Positions 30,992 to 42,162 are shown, numbered from the stretch's first letter. The stretch is DNA of 64,000 nucleotides from Seiridium cupressi (GCA_036674765.1 JARVKI010000056.1:1-64000); one strand, 5' to 3'. A program made the numbers and translations. The notes: generated from the letters alone by a model not told the origin.

Positions 30992-32991
30992 TTAAACTAC
31001 CCGCAGATCAACATTACGGTAATACTCAGTAGCCTCCTTCGCACGTGCCTTCTCTTCTGCAACACGAGCCAGCAGTTTCTTAGCCAATGGGTGCGCCGAG
31101 AAGCGATCCTGGACATTTGCCCTTTGTCAACATCCAGGTTTCTTTGATATGGGGAGAGGGAATGCTGCCATGGAGCAAATCTAGGGTGACTAATGGGTGG
31201 AAGTGAACATACCGGCAAATTATCCCAGACCTTCGGATTGGTCCCCTGTGTATTGATTACTCCGCAGATGTGCCGTGCGTATTCCGTGAACAAGAAGGTA
31301 CGAGACGATTCCACCATGATGGTCAATTGGTCTTTTTGAAAGAGAATTAGCGCAAACAAAAGAGCAACGGGAAGACGAGCAAAGGCTGGCGTACAACTCC
31401 CTCCTCCCCCATAGCTTGAGCTGTTGGGGGATGGGGTGGAAGGTGGAAGGTGGAAGGTGGAAGGTGGGAGATTTTGTGGTAGGGATTTGGGAATTTAGGG
31501 GTCCAGTCTGGGGGTGGGGGGTATTACTTTCCAAGATTCGCCGCGGCTGGTTGACCTGTAGTTTGGCCTCTATCAAGTATTCGGGGCCAAATCCGCCGTG
31601 CGGAGTGTGACCGCCCTCGTAACTACAGCCTCCCGGTTGGAACTCGTCTGATCGGCCAAGACCGGCACCGTATATGCACATCAGCAGCTCAGAGGCACTG
31701 TTGCGGTGGAAGTAGGGAGGTCGAAAGCTGTTGCTAGCCACATCCCACCGTGGGCCAAACCATAAGTAGTCAGCCAACGGGAGGTTGGGGTCTACAGACT
31801 TGGCTGTCAAAACCGTATTGACGCTCGGATCCGTGTGGTCAACCGACACCGTGTTTTGTGCTACGAACTTGGTAAGGTCGTACTGTAGACTGAGGGTCAG
31901 AACGGCCAGCAGAAGCCAAGAGCGAGGTAAGGAAGGAAAGGGGCGAAAAGTCATGCCTTGTAGGGGACACAGTTGCCGTGCCACGCGACAACGTCAAATG
32001 GACTGTGATTCTGATCGATAGCCACGTGCTTGCCGTTGGCCTTGACGACGATGGTGAAAGGGATATGTAGGTCTTCGTCAATGTGCGCGACGGGATACAG
32101 GAAATCGCGAGGATTGGCAAGTCCGTAGCCGCCCAAGGGCCCCAGGTCGGCCAGCTCCCATATTGAGCCCCATACCTCGGCGATATGGCCTCGTGCCACC
32201 GGTGTGCCTTTAGCCATTCCGATGCTGAACCGGATGCCGCGCTGGATCACGCAGATCTCGCCTGGCTGGACGAAGAGTTTGCCCATCTCAGTCTGAATGT
32301 CCAGTGTGCCAAGCTGGGGAGTGATGAGAAAGTCGCCGTCGATGTTGCAGTATGCCTTTCTGTTCATCGAGGCGTTGATCATGTAGACGGACAATGCGAT
32401 GCCTTGCCTAAGGTTCGGGTCTCCGCTCCCGCACAACGTATGCAGGCCATCTGTGAAATCGATCTTGTCGCTCTCGTCCGGCAGTGGGAATGGAGTCCAT
32501 TCCGCCTGCTCCGGCAAGCCCTCGACTTTCGGGTTCAATGACAGAAAGCAATTCTCCACGTGAGACTTGGTCTCGATGGCGCGGTAGCCCTCTACGAGCT
32601 GGGAGTTAATGATATCTTCCCGGAGCACGTTCACTAGGTGCCGTGCGTGTACAAGGTAATTTCCACAGGGGAAAGGCTTGAGAGATCACGTACGATGTGC
32701 GGCAGAAGGTCGAGCCCGGTACATGTAAGTACTCGAGTTCACGGCACGGGGTGTTGCAAAGGCCGAAGCTGTTATGCCTTCCGTGTAGAGACCAAACCCG
32801 CGATCCTGCGGGTTGTTCTGGGCAATAGGCAGTGTGCCAGGGATCACCTCGGACTGATGCCGGTTGCCCCAGCCGGCCTGATAGTTGTACGGGTCATTAC
32901 TTCGGGTTGGGCTGGCTCGTTGGAGGTCAGTGTAGTGAAAAACCTTTTGGGCATCGGTCTCTGGCTTGCGTTCCACGATTGGAGTATGCAT
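30992..32991 (-). CDS. Homogentisate 1,2-dioxygenase-like ring-cleavage enzyme
   Basis: Five exons: 32694-32991, 31957-32633, 31528-31882, 31213-31331, 30992-31108. They give an intact 521-residue protein. Family hallmarks are YQAGWGNRHQSEVIPGTLP at the start, PRDFLYPVAHIDED, AWHGNCVPYKYDLTKFV and LWFGPRWDV. The Fe(II) ligands expected from characterised HGDs are conserved: His384 and Glu390 in FHRNSASE, and His420 in TPHGG, with the family's 30-residue Glu-His spacing. The protein is about 70 residues longer than housekeeping HGDs (about 440-450), so it is probably a paralogue with a shifted substrate (homogentisate-, gentisate- or hydroquinone-like). Intron 2 (31883-31956) appears to use a GC donor (AAG|GCATGA). 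Intron 3 (31332-31527) is unusually long because of a GGTGGAA tandem repeat. Divergent from the second P450. Confidence 0.88.
31436..31470. repeat. GGTGGAA tandem repeat inside an HGD intron
   Basis: About five copies of the 7-mer GGTGGAA/GGTGGGA. On the transcribed strand this is a CCACCTT-type pyrimidine-rich repeat within intron 3. Length variation here would not alter the protein. Confidence 0.75.
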
Positions 32992-33630
32992 TTTGAAGTC
33001 CAGATCAACAGCGTGGTATGGTTTCCTGAGATTGTCTTTGCGAGGCGCAACACGAGTATCCGAAAGCAGGACGTGTGATTGTTGTGCGGTATGGCTTTCG
33101 GGGGAGCATCGATTTGGCGTCCGACGTGTTCGTACCTTGAGTGCCAACCCCAGACGACCCCTTTCAAGTGATGAAAGCTCACGTCACATCTAGTCTCACG
33201 TCTAGTGTGTTGGGGTAACCGGCACCTGAGCTGGAGGGGGCATGGACGTTTGACAATGAGTTGTCCGATGGGGCCGGTCGGGACCTCTTACCCAACCGGC
33301 ATGTCGCTATGTGGGGCCAACACTCCATTCTTACTACGTAGAGTGGCAGAGTATAGCTTTCCCTGATGGAGACATTCTTATCTGCCACGCTAGGCCGTGG
33401 TATTATGTGGGCACATCTGACTACTTAGGTGTCATGTATTTCGTTTATGATGCTGGAGGTGTAGACACTGGACTCACCTGCGTAGTACGTGAATAACAAG
33501 AAACTATGACGATGAGCCATGAACTCCGATATCCCCGATCAATGTCTCAACAGGATATATCTTGGTAAATGATATTACTATTTTTGCTCTCCCAAGTCAT
33601 GTGCCTGGATTGCTGTGTGATAAGGTGACA

Positions 33631-33660
33631 TTGGGGTCTGGGGTAATCTGTGGGGTTTGC
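33631..33660. promoter_or_regulatory. Triple GGGGT element in the HGD/P450 divergent promoter
   Basis: Three direct repeats in 26 bp: TTGGGGT (33631-33637), CTGGGGT (33638-33644, within TGGGGTAATC 33639-33648) and GTGGGGT (33650-33656). They lie about 175 bp upstream of the P450 start and 640 bp upstream of the HGD start. The last two also fit the SYGGRG consensus of the carbon catabolite repressor CreA. The rest of the 836-bp spacer (32992-33827) shows nothing else recognisable. Confidence 0.5.
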
Positions 33661-33827
33661 AGACATCCTTGACGACCCCTGGCCTCCATCGGACTGACAA
33701 ACTAGTGCCATTTCTGTCATCCACTTTCGGTTCCGCCCTACATGTAGTATATCCTTACTGGGATGGGTGATCTGAACTGTAACTCAGAGCAAACAGCCTT
33801 TCTGAAACCACCGCGCATAAGTCCATC

Positions 33828-35514
33828 ATGGCAAACACTGTGGGGCCCGCTTCGTTCACGACGAGTTTCTTGGGAAACTCGACAATGGCAAGCTTAACAG
33901 CATTAGATACCCCCCTCGTCCAAAAATCCAGCTTCCTTCTATTGGTATTATGGCTCTCGGCTGTCGTCGTTTACCGCCTATGGCTGCACCCGCTCTCCGC
34001 CGTGCCAGGGCCGTTCCCAGCACGACTATCGAGCATCTGGATTACGCGGAAATACATGGGGAAGTCCTGGCACGAGGATGTCGTTGACCTTCACAAGCGG
34101 TATGGAAGGGTGGTCCGCATCACGCCAAATGAGGTCTCGGTCGTGGACGAACAAGCCATGAAAAGTCTCTACTCACATCGACAAAACACTGCGAAGAGCT
34201 CGTGGTACAATGCATGGGCGGTGCCAGGCGGATCGGCTGCGCTTTTCGCAGAGCGGGACAAGAAACTACACGGCTTCTTGCGCAAGCGCGTCTCGCACGC
34301 ATTCTCCGTGTCTTCACTGTTGACCATGGAGGAATACATCCAGTCCTGTCTCGATACCTTCGTGGCCAAGATGGACAAGTTCGCCAAGGCCCAAAGCGAC
34401 GTGAATATGTCGGACTGGACCAACGCTCTAGCTTTTGACGTAATCGGCGAGCTCGGGTACGGCGAAGCCTTTGGCCACATGGAAACCGAGTCCGACGTCC
34501 TTGACCTCCGCTCAACAATCCTGCGCGGATTTAAGGGGTTGAGTTTGGTTGGCTACCTACCCGGACAGTCTCGACTGCTCGATAATCCCATCACAAGGCT
34601 TTTCTCCGCATCGCCTACAGACCAATTCGGCCTCTATACCATGAAGATACTGCAAGACCGTAAGTCGGAAAAGGATACGCGTCGAACAGACCTCCTGCAT
34701 CACTGGATGAATATGAAGCGTGCCGACGGTACTCCAGCCCGCGACGAAGAGGTCTTCACGGAAATGTTCTCAATCATGTAAGTTTGACCAAGATTTCTGT
34801 CGTGTGCTGATTGATGCAAGACATACTGAGTATTGGCAGCGGTGGCGGCGGTGACACAACCTCGATTTTGATGAGAGCTTGCTTTTACTACCTAGGAAAA
34901 CACCCAGCCGTATATGCGACTCTGCAGAAGGAGCTGGATGATAGTCTGAGCGGTTACCGTCTATCTGATCATATAAGCTACAAAGAGACACAGAAGCTGC
35001 CGTTTTTGCAGGCTTTCGTCAAGGAATCCGCCCGACTATGGCCGTCCATTGTTTGGCAGTTGCCCAGAGAGTCACCGGCGGATGGTCTCACCATACTGAA
35101 CAGGTATTTTATCCCTGCTGGATATAGTATCAGCATCAGCCCAATGGCGCAGAATCGCGATGTTGCCATCTATGGAGAGGACGCCGAGGTTTTCAAGCCG
35201 GAGAGATGGCTCGAGAGCGACGAGGTTTCCCGGAAGTTGGATGGTTTATCCATGACATTTGGAGGCAACGGCCCTAGAGCGTGTATGGGCAAGAATCTGG
35301 CCCTTGTGAGTACCCCTACACTTGTGCCCGTATAGCATTTAATAACGATCGATATCCGAATTAGATGGAGGTGCAGCTCCTGATAGCACGATTCATGAAG
35401 CACTTCAATTTCGAGTTCGTCAATAAGCAGGCCCCTTGGAACGTGAATGCCACCTGGTTTGCATCACAGAACGACCTCTGGATCAAGGTGCGGTCGAGAA
35501 GCGGAAGCAAATGA
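33828..35514 (+). CDS. Cytochrome P450 monooxygenase (second)
   Basis: Exons 33828-34777, 34840-35305 and 35365-35514 give 521 residues. The N-terminal membrane anchor (FLLLVLWLSAVVVYRLWL, about residues 36-53) is followed by the proline-rich hinge HPLSAVPGPFPARLSS, typical of microsomal fungal P450s. Helix I is IIGGGGDTTS, created by the first splice. ExxR is ESAR, PERW is PERW, and the heme loop FGGNGPRACMG places the Cys near 465. The second intron (GTGAGT..TTAG) lies right after the heme loop, and the splice gives CMGKNLALMEVQLLIARF. All catalytic features are intact. It shares a promoter with the ring-cleavage dioxygenase, so a role in ring or side-chain hydroxylation before cleavage is a reasonable inference, as CYP504-type enzymes do for phenylacetate. 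Confidence 0.9.
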
Positions 35515-36522
35515 GCCTTGGATGAGGCACGAAGGGATTTTAGAATCTCCTCAATACATATGTAACGTAGATAGACCACAGGTAAAATGTGCTTGGCTCG
35601 CCACCTAAGGGCGGTAGTTAAAGTGCATCTGGCCGCTGCGCTAATACGCGATATATTAGGTGTTAATGATGTTATTGTTCAGAAGTTAATCAGTTCCAAT
35701 CACCTCACACCAGCAGCAACGAAGATAATCGTAATGCTTTCATTTGACTTCTAACATTGTTATATGCGGACCAAAAGACCTAGTTCATGAAAATTGTTCT
35801 AGATCTTTCGACGACAAATAATGCCTCGAGCGCTCATATCAAAGACAATGGCCACATTCGAGATTTATGGGCCGATGTCCAAGTATTAGAAGACCACTAG
35901 CTCAGCTCTCAGCTCCTATCATGAGATTCAAGCTTTATTCCAAATATTTCACGTACGACCACAACTCAGTAGATTAGTATGACTAAATATCACCATTCGC
36001 ATCTGTCTGAAGGCACGTTCGATTAAAACTTCGATAGCTCCTGTCGATGCTGAATGGTTTTTTTCTCGATTCTTTTTCTTTTTTCTCTTTCTCTTCTTCT
36101 TTTTCTTCTTCTTTTTGAACTTTGTCATTTTACCCACGCAGAAGGCTCACTCAAACAGCCTACGCTAGAAACTTGGCCCAACAGTTCAGTGGTATGGTCG
36201 ACGATGTTTGGGCCGGCCTCGTACTCTGCGCCGCTGCCTTCTCTTGGGTTCAGATGAATGGCAGAATGGGACAAAAGATAAGTGCGACTGCATAAAGGAA
36301 TGAGATGCCTTATGATTCGCTATAAATAGAATACAAAATGAAGTGATCAGATAGTGTTGTCGGTGTACGTCGTGCAAACAATCTAACAGTATTAGGCGCA
36401 GTTCCCCCTAATTCGTTATTCATTGAAGCAATTTGCCATGAATTCGAATTCGACTTGGATAGATAATTTGTGTGACGTAACAAATTCAATGAGGTAATTT
36501 AAGTCTACGGTGGTTGTGAACT
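35515..36522. other. Convergent intergenic region with pyrimidine tract
   Basis: The 3' flanks of the P450 (+) and FAD monooxygenase (-). A TTTTCTT-type pyrimidine tract spans about 36058-36117, and the frames over it are low-complexity artefacts. No gene is supported. Confidence 0.45.
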
Positions 36523-38059
36523 TCATTGAATCGTGGTTGTCTCCAATTGCATGAGTTCCGCAACGGTCCAGTTGGTGTGCACATGGCCGTCCGCAATGTT
36601 CCTCGATTCAAATTTCTTCGTGTTGTCGTCATCCTTGAGGAAAGACAGGACATCATTCCATCTCTCTACTGCATATGCTTCGGCATCATGGGAGTACTGC
36701 CATCCAGGCTGGGGCAGGTTGATGCTGCTTGGATCCTGGGCGTATTTCTCCCAGTTTGTCTTGTGGAAATTGTGCCGAGTCTCAAAGCCAATGCGCTGGC
36801 AAAGTGTCACTCGCTCATATCTACACAAAAAGGGCATTTAGTCAATCTTCGAGTAATGGAACGATTCCAGGCCCACCGTTCTGGAATTGGGTGGTAATTC
36901 ACATACCTGAGTGTCTCGAAGGCCTTCAGCGCAATAGGTATGTTGTTCTTGCCTGCAAGCCTGAGCAAAACGGCGAGAGTTGCACCATCCTCCAAGGCTT
37001 GGACCGCACCGTTGCCCGACGTTGGTAGGAAAGGGTGAGCTGCGTCTCCAAGAAGGGCAACATGAGACTGGGGAGAGACCCATTGCTTGATGGGGTCTCT
37101 CCAAAGTAGTTTCCAATCTACAATGCGGTCTGGCGGGGTGGCCTGGACAACAGCGCGAAATCGCGGATCCCAGCCATTACATGTCTCCAGGACGTTTTCA
37201 ATATAGGCCTTATGCGAATAAGACTCTTCCGCGTGGAACTTGTCTAGGTGAGTGATTGCATAAACCACCATATCCAGGTCCGGACACGTCAAAATGAAGC
37301 CATGAGTATCAGGGCCGATCCACAAGTTGTGTGTGTCTTCCTGGTCCAATCGGAGTTCCTTGAAGATCGGATCTTTGACCTCGCTCAAAGAAAACCAGGC
37401 GCGGAAAATAGCGTAGCCGGAGCCCTGGACTTTCTCGTGGGCGCCTGTGACGTGGGTACGGCAACGGCTATGTATGCCATCAGCACCCAGAACCACGTCT
37501 GCTGTATGCTTGACACCATTCACAACGACACCCGCGCCCGAGTCGGTCTCAAAGTACTCCTCGACCCGACTGGCCATGTTGAACTTGATGCCCAGACTCC
37601 TGGCGAAATCAACTATAATCTTCTGGTAGTGACTGCGCTGGCCCATGGCAAAGGGGAGCCCTTCGTATTCGAGCTGCCAAGGCTGGTCCTGCAACAGAGT
37701 TCCATCCGTGCGCCGGATGTGTAGCATATCGGTCCAAATACAGCCTTCCATAATATCGCGAAGGCAATCTCCCCATTTGCCTACAATCCGGGTACCGTTT
37801 GGTGTCAAGACGATGAGATCGCCTGCAGGGAGGTCAGTTTAGACTTCAAGGCGCAGTGCTTCCATGAGACTTGACCTAGTGCTGCAAAATCACGGGCCTG
37901 CTCAAAGACCTCAACCTCGTGCCCCTGTCTCACGCATTCAATCGCAGCGCCCAGCCCAGCGAAGCCAGCGCCAATGATAATCGCTTTGATGCCGGTACTG
38001 GGCTGCCGTGGCATCTCCGGTACCAAATCAGGTACTTTGGGCATCTTTGGGTTGACCAT
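36523..38059 (-). CDS. FAD-dependent aromatic hydroxylase (salicylate hydroxylase type)
   Basis: Three exons, 37876-38059, 36907-37822 and 36523-36820, give an intact 465-residue group-A flavoprotein monooxygenase. Motifs: GxGxxG in IIIGAGFAGLGAA (about residues 26-38), the DG motif GADGIHSRCR, and the GD motif LLGDAAHPFLPTSGNGAVQALEDG. The splices restore AALGDLIVLTPNGTR and FETLRYERVTLCQRIG. Relatives include salicylate, 3-hydroxybenzoate and 6-hydroxynicotinate hydroxylases and secondary-metabolite epoxidases. NAD(P)H-dependent ortho or para hydroxylation of an aromatic acid would supply the diol needed by the HGD-like enzyme nearby; this is inference. No membrane segment is evident, so it is probably cytosolic. 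Its promoter has the richest set of TGGGGT/ACCCCA elements. Confidence 0.9.
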
Positions 38060-39337
38060 TGTGTCTAAGGGAAGCAATTAATTTGCTAGGATTCGGATTC
38101 GAACAATACCAACGAAGCTTGTGTAGGTAGTAGGTAGGGCAAAGAATAGGTTTCAATCGAGTGAGGTGACTGGTCTGGCACATTCAGGTCAGTGCTCACT
38201 TTCCACAAATACAATCGTTCCAAGCGATACGCTATACGACGGTTCCCAATTGCCTTGGATTAGTCGTGCTATGCCGAGAACATGCGCAAGCACACCCAGG
38301 CCGTCCGAAACCACAGACAAAAGTGATCACCAGTCATGATTGGTCGCGTTCCACCCCGCCATGGCGATGGGGTTGCTGAAATGCCCCATTGTACCCCGAT
38401 TACCCCATCTCCAAGCACTACCCTCCCCCCATTTCCCCTTAGCGTACCCCATCAGGATCTACGGATTATACATTAGCTTTGGGTCGATCGCATTTTTCGA
38501 TCAGGCGGACGGTTCGGCTCAGCGCAGTTAGAAAGCCGCCACGGCCCTACGAAGCGCGTCCCTAATCCAATCGGGGTATGGTAGCGCTACCGGGATAAAA
38601 CGTACTTGCAGCAAGACCTGATTTGCTCATTGCCCCAAAAGAGTGCGATTGTAGCACTTCTACAAGTAAATATGTAGGCGGGTAATGCTCGTTAACAATG
38701 GCGACCCAAGCGAGATCTTGCTGCGATTGCTCTGCTATAACATGACTGAAAAGGCCCTCATCATCTAGTTGTTGCAGCGGTTCGAGTACGTCAGCCAGAG
38801 CAACAAGCTTGCAGCAGAATCAACACCGCTAAAGCCCATAGTTCGAAACTACACAGGCACTAAACCTTGTGTCCGATTAGCGAGGACCTGCCTTGTTGCC
38901 GTTACTCTAGAACGGAAGGACGATAGTTAGTGATACCTACATAGGAATACCCCTTGGGTTTCATTCAGAAAGGTCTCTCTCCACCTTTGTGTAGGGGTAT
39001 CGGTCCCATGCTCAGAGCGAATACGATAAGAAAGGGGAAACGTAGCAAGCAACGAGACCGAAAACAAGAATTTGAGGGGATTACTACTGTGGGTGACTGC
39101 TGGTCTAGTGGCGAGTTTTTACCAAGATGCACCGAGGCCGGCGATAGAACGGAGCTGCTTACAGCGGTACCGGGGCTTCTTGTCGACAGGTGCATCACAG
39201 CCTTCTGGCTTGGAGGAAATAACAATGATTTCCAAGCTGGCGTTTCGAACTGCTCCAATACCTAAAGTCAGCTAGCGAATTGGGTTCTCCGTGCCCTTGT
39301 CTATCAAGTAACATGCTTTTCAGGTTCTATACGTCCA
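38060..39337. other. Upstream region of the FAD monooxygenase and 3' flank of the Zn2Cys6 gene
   Basis: The first 400 bp hold the regulatory element listed separately. The remainder (38.5-39.3 kb) has only overlapping short frames and no recognisable gene or RNA. Confidence 0.4.
38367..38452. promoter_or_regulatory. Cluster of ATGGGGT/ACCCCAT elements upstream of the FAD monooxygenase
   Basis: ATGGGGTTGC (38367-38376), GATTACCCCAT (38398-38408) and TACCCCATCA (38445-38454) lie about 310-390 bp upstream of the start codon, with related GCCCCAT and TACCCCG between them. The first two are identical to the two elements in the MFS/hydrolase promoter at 16.49-16.51 kb. The third matches one in the BVMO/MFS promoter. 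Confidence 0.55.
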
Positions 39338-41512
39338 TTAAACTCGCATGCCTGTTCCGCCCACCAAGCTCTCAAAGAAGGCCACGTCTAGGCCTTCGAT
39401 ACCCCAGTCTTGGTTCTCCGTCACATCAAAAGTGTCAATGTATGGCTCCTCACTGGCACCCTGATGGACATCTGTCGTTCCATTGCCGTCCTGGTTGACT
39501 ATAGCGAACTGCGATCCACAATCCGGCATGACGCCGAGCTCGGAATGCTTGTTTGAAGACGATTCGTGCGGGGACAAGTCAGTAGGGTCTCGGCCACTTG
39601 GATTCTCGGAACTCAAAGGATGAGGCGTGATCCTGATTGTCCCAAAGTAGGGGATTTGTATGAGTAGCGTATTGGCGTCTTCGACGAACTCTTCACTATC
39701 TTGTACACTCTCAACTCTATACCTCCGACCGCCAGCAGCGTCGGCCTCGATACGCAAGAGGCTCCTCAGTAGAGTCACTACTTTCCAATTCAGTGCATCG
39801 TTCATGGGGAGCCCAAGGCGCTCCATATTGCCGAGTACTCTATGTATCACACCGCGATCACTATTGCGCTGATGCGATAGGAAGCTGACATCGTTGGTGG
39901 TTTGGTGGCTGTTCAGGTGCGCAAGGAGCATAGTTACAGACGCGATCATCGCGAAGAAGTCCATTCGACGACAATAGAAAGCGGATTGTTGAAAGTTGGA
40001 AAAGGAGATAAAGCGAGCCAATATCTCGCGGCTGGCGCTGATACAGCCAACCCTAGAGTACTCGAACTGCGGAGCCGGGCGAGAAACAAGTAGATACGGC
40101 AGATGGAGTTGGCTCATGAGATTATAATGAACGAGTTGGTCCGTGAATCGCATGGCATCCCAGAAAGCTGACGTCCCGTCCCCCGTAGAGCTCGAGAAAT
40201 CAGCTGACAGCCAGAAGTTGTCCGGGACAGTGCGGGCTGCAGTGAGCAGTTGGTTATCTATATCTTTGGTCATGATATAGCATTCACTAGAAAACAGGTC
40301 GTCTCGGTTGCGACTGAGAATCCGGCCCAAGACGGCAGCATGGACACGCTGCAGTTTACCTATCGGAGTATCCTGTGCAAAGGCAGAACCAGCCGCCATA
40401 CTGATATCGTTGGTACCTTGCGTAAGACCGAGCATCAAGGACAGAAAGCGATCCATATACACGATCCTAAACCATACAAAGGAGGGCTCCATGTTTGTCG
40501 TTGCATCCAGCGTCGGTAGCGTTATGGGCTTTGGGCGGTCGATACCGAGCATTTGACCTAGAGTAAGCGCCTTGCGAAAGGCCAGCCAGGCGCTACGAAG
40601 GTTGCCGCAATTGGACTGGTATACTCCTTCCAGGATGATGCATTGCAAGGCCTCCATGCTTGTCAGTAGCTCCCCACGGGTGGCTGTAAGACTGATAGCA
40701 GCGAGTGCTAGTCTATGCATGATCTCCTGGGGCTTCTCCGTAGTTTCCGGAACATCTTCAGCCCTAAGCTGTTGTAACAGCGAAGACAAAATGAGCATGT
40801 GCCTGGCTAGTAAGACCGGATGGGAGTCCGGACTTGGCGGCTCTCCCAGATCTCCGCCGTATCCCAAGCCTTCGTGCTCGAGCTGCGTCTGGGTCCTCGT
40901 GTTCACCTGGTAGAAATACAGTGCTATGTGATTGGTGGCTTGAAGAAGGATTTGGAGATCCCCCCTGGACGGAAGGGCCTTGTACAGCCCTAGAGAAAGC
41001 TCCGAGTAGCCCAATGTAGGTCCGGGAACAAACGGACTCGGGGAGGACCAGGACTCGGGTGTCAAGAGCCCGGCCGAAGCAGAAATGATCTCGTTGTCTA
41101 AGCCTGATGTGCTCTGGAAACGTGGAGCGGTAGCGGGATCTGCAGAGGAGGCGCTGCAGCTTTCGGCCGCTTGTGTTTCCAGATGATCCAGCGGGAGGCC
41201 GCGTGGCGTCCGAACCGCCTGTGATGCCGCGCTGGCAGGCGCGGTAATCAACTGTTGTATCAAAGCCTCAACTCGAAGTATCCGATTATCGGTTGGAGAC
41301 ACGGCCTCCGACTCTAGATATTCCTGCCCGACACAGGTGACAACCCGCCGCTGACAGCCAATGCATGCCGTGTCGAGCGGAGAGGCAAAAATACACCGGG
41401 ACTTGCGTCGCTTACACTCTGTGCAGCTTCGGGTGCCCTTGCGAAGCTTTCTTCGCTTAGAGGCCACACTAGGCCCGTCGACGGGCAAGGTGCCGTCCGC
41501 ATGACTGGCCAT
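39338..41512 (-). CDS. Zn(II)2Cys6 transcription factor
   Basis: A single-exon 724-residue regulator. The binuclear zinc cluster is near the N-terminus with Cys at 30, 33, 40, 50, 53 and 60 (C-x2-C-x6-C-x9-C-x2-C-x6-C), preceded by a basic stretch (SKRRKLRKGTR). The middle region resembles the weakly conserved fungal-specific domain (LVHYNLMSQLHLPYLL). The C-terminus is acidic and may activate transcription. Located between the FAD monooxygenase and the BBE relic, it is the obvious pathway-specific candidate alongside the C2H2 factor. Zn2Cys6 proteins normally bind CGG triplets; whether it or the C2H2 protein binds the TGGGGT elements cannot be told. The gene looks intact. Confidence 0.9.
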   Translation of the reverse strand: MASHADGTLPVDGPSVASKRRKLRKGTRSCTECKRRKSRCIFASPLDTACIGCQRRVVTCVGQEYLESEAVSPTDNRILRVEALIQQLITAPASAASQAVRTPRGLPLDHLETQAAESCSASSADPATAPRFQSTSGLDNEIISASAGLLTPESWSSPSPFVPGPTLGYSELSLGLYKALPSRGDLQILLQATNHIALYFYQVNTRTQTQLEHEGLGYGGDLGEPPSPDSHPVLLARHMLILSSLLQQLRAEDVPETTEKPQEIMHRLALAAISLTATRGELLTSMEALQCIILEGVYQSNCGNLRSAWLAFRKALTLGQMLGIDRPKPITLPTLDATTNMEPSFVWFRIVYMDRFLSLMLGLTQGTNDISMAAGSAFAQDTPIGKLQRVHAAVLGRILSRNRDDLFSSECYIMTKDIDNQLLTAARTVPDNFWLSADFSSSTGDGTSAFWDAMRFTDQLVHYNLMSQLHLPYLLVSRPAPQFEYSRVGCISASREILARFISFSNFQQSAFYCRRMDFFAMIASVTMLLAHLNSHQTTNDVSFLSHQRNSDRGVIHRVLGNMERLGLPMNDALNWKVVTLLRSLLRIEADAAGGRRYRVESVQDSEEFVEDANTLLIQIPYFGTIRITPHPLSSENPSGRDPTDLSPHESSSNKHSELGVMPDCGSQFAIVNQDGNGTTDVHQGASEEPYIDTFDVTENQDWGIEGLDVAFFESLVGGTGMRV

Positions 41513-42162
41513 CGTCTTGTGCCCGGTCAGTTACCTAGCTAGCTCTATGAATAGAAAGATAGAAGAGCGGCGACTGGGATCCCGCTGGACGTTGGGGTGT
41601 CTGTCAGTAGGGCGTGTGAAGCGAAGCGTTGGTAGAGGACGAGATCCGTTCACGAGGGAGGGAGGCAGGCAAACGGGACCGTGCGCACGGCCCCGCGGTG
41701 GGGAAGGCGGAATTAGGCGCTGCAGCTGGGGCTGCAAAATAGGTCTTTTCAGATAAAGATTGCCGAGGTGGGGAAACCCCAATCCTACATTGTACTGCGA
41801 AGATCTCCAATGCTGCAATGGAAAGAGGTGAGAAGGGTGGGGGGGGCGACGGCAAGACTAACGGGAAGGCTAACAGCAAGTTGGAATTGTCACTGGGAAA
41901 TGGACTCCACACATACTGTAGCATGACAACTAGTGCGGTGGAGCTTGGTATACTTAGATGATGGAAATCGCAAACCCTAAATTGTTTCTAAGTTAGGTCT
42001 GATTTTGAATGTAATTAGAAAGGAAGCATATGAATCCCTGCTTCGATATCTTCGCCGTTGCCTTGTTTTTTGGTCGCCGCCTTGTGTTCTAATGCAGTGC
42101 TTGTCTACTGTCCTTCTCAAGTGCGACCCGGTCCCCGAGCGCCAAACGAGGAGAACAGGGAA
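41513..42162. other. Upstream region of the Zn2Cys6 gene
   Basis: About 650 bp of promoter, G/C-rich close to the start codon (41.6-41.73 kb), followed by the 3' end of the BBE relic. Overlapping frames on both strands have no family similarity. Confidence 0.4.

Noticed and set aside
31332..31527. Read-through of HGD exon 3 as coding sequence
   Set aside because: The stretch is a low-complexity repeat flanked by GT and AG sites; removing it joins RILE to QLTIMVESS in phase.
35949..36137. Lys/Arg-rich small protein near 36 kb
   Set aside because: Low-complexity translation of a pyrimidine tract on the opposite strand.
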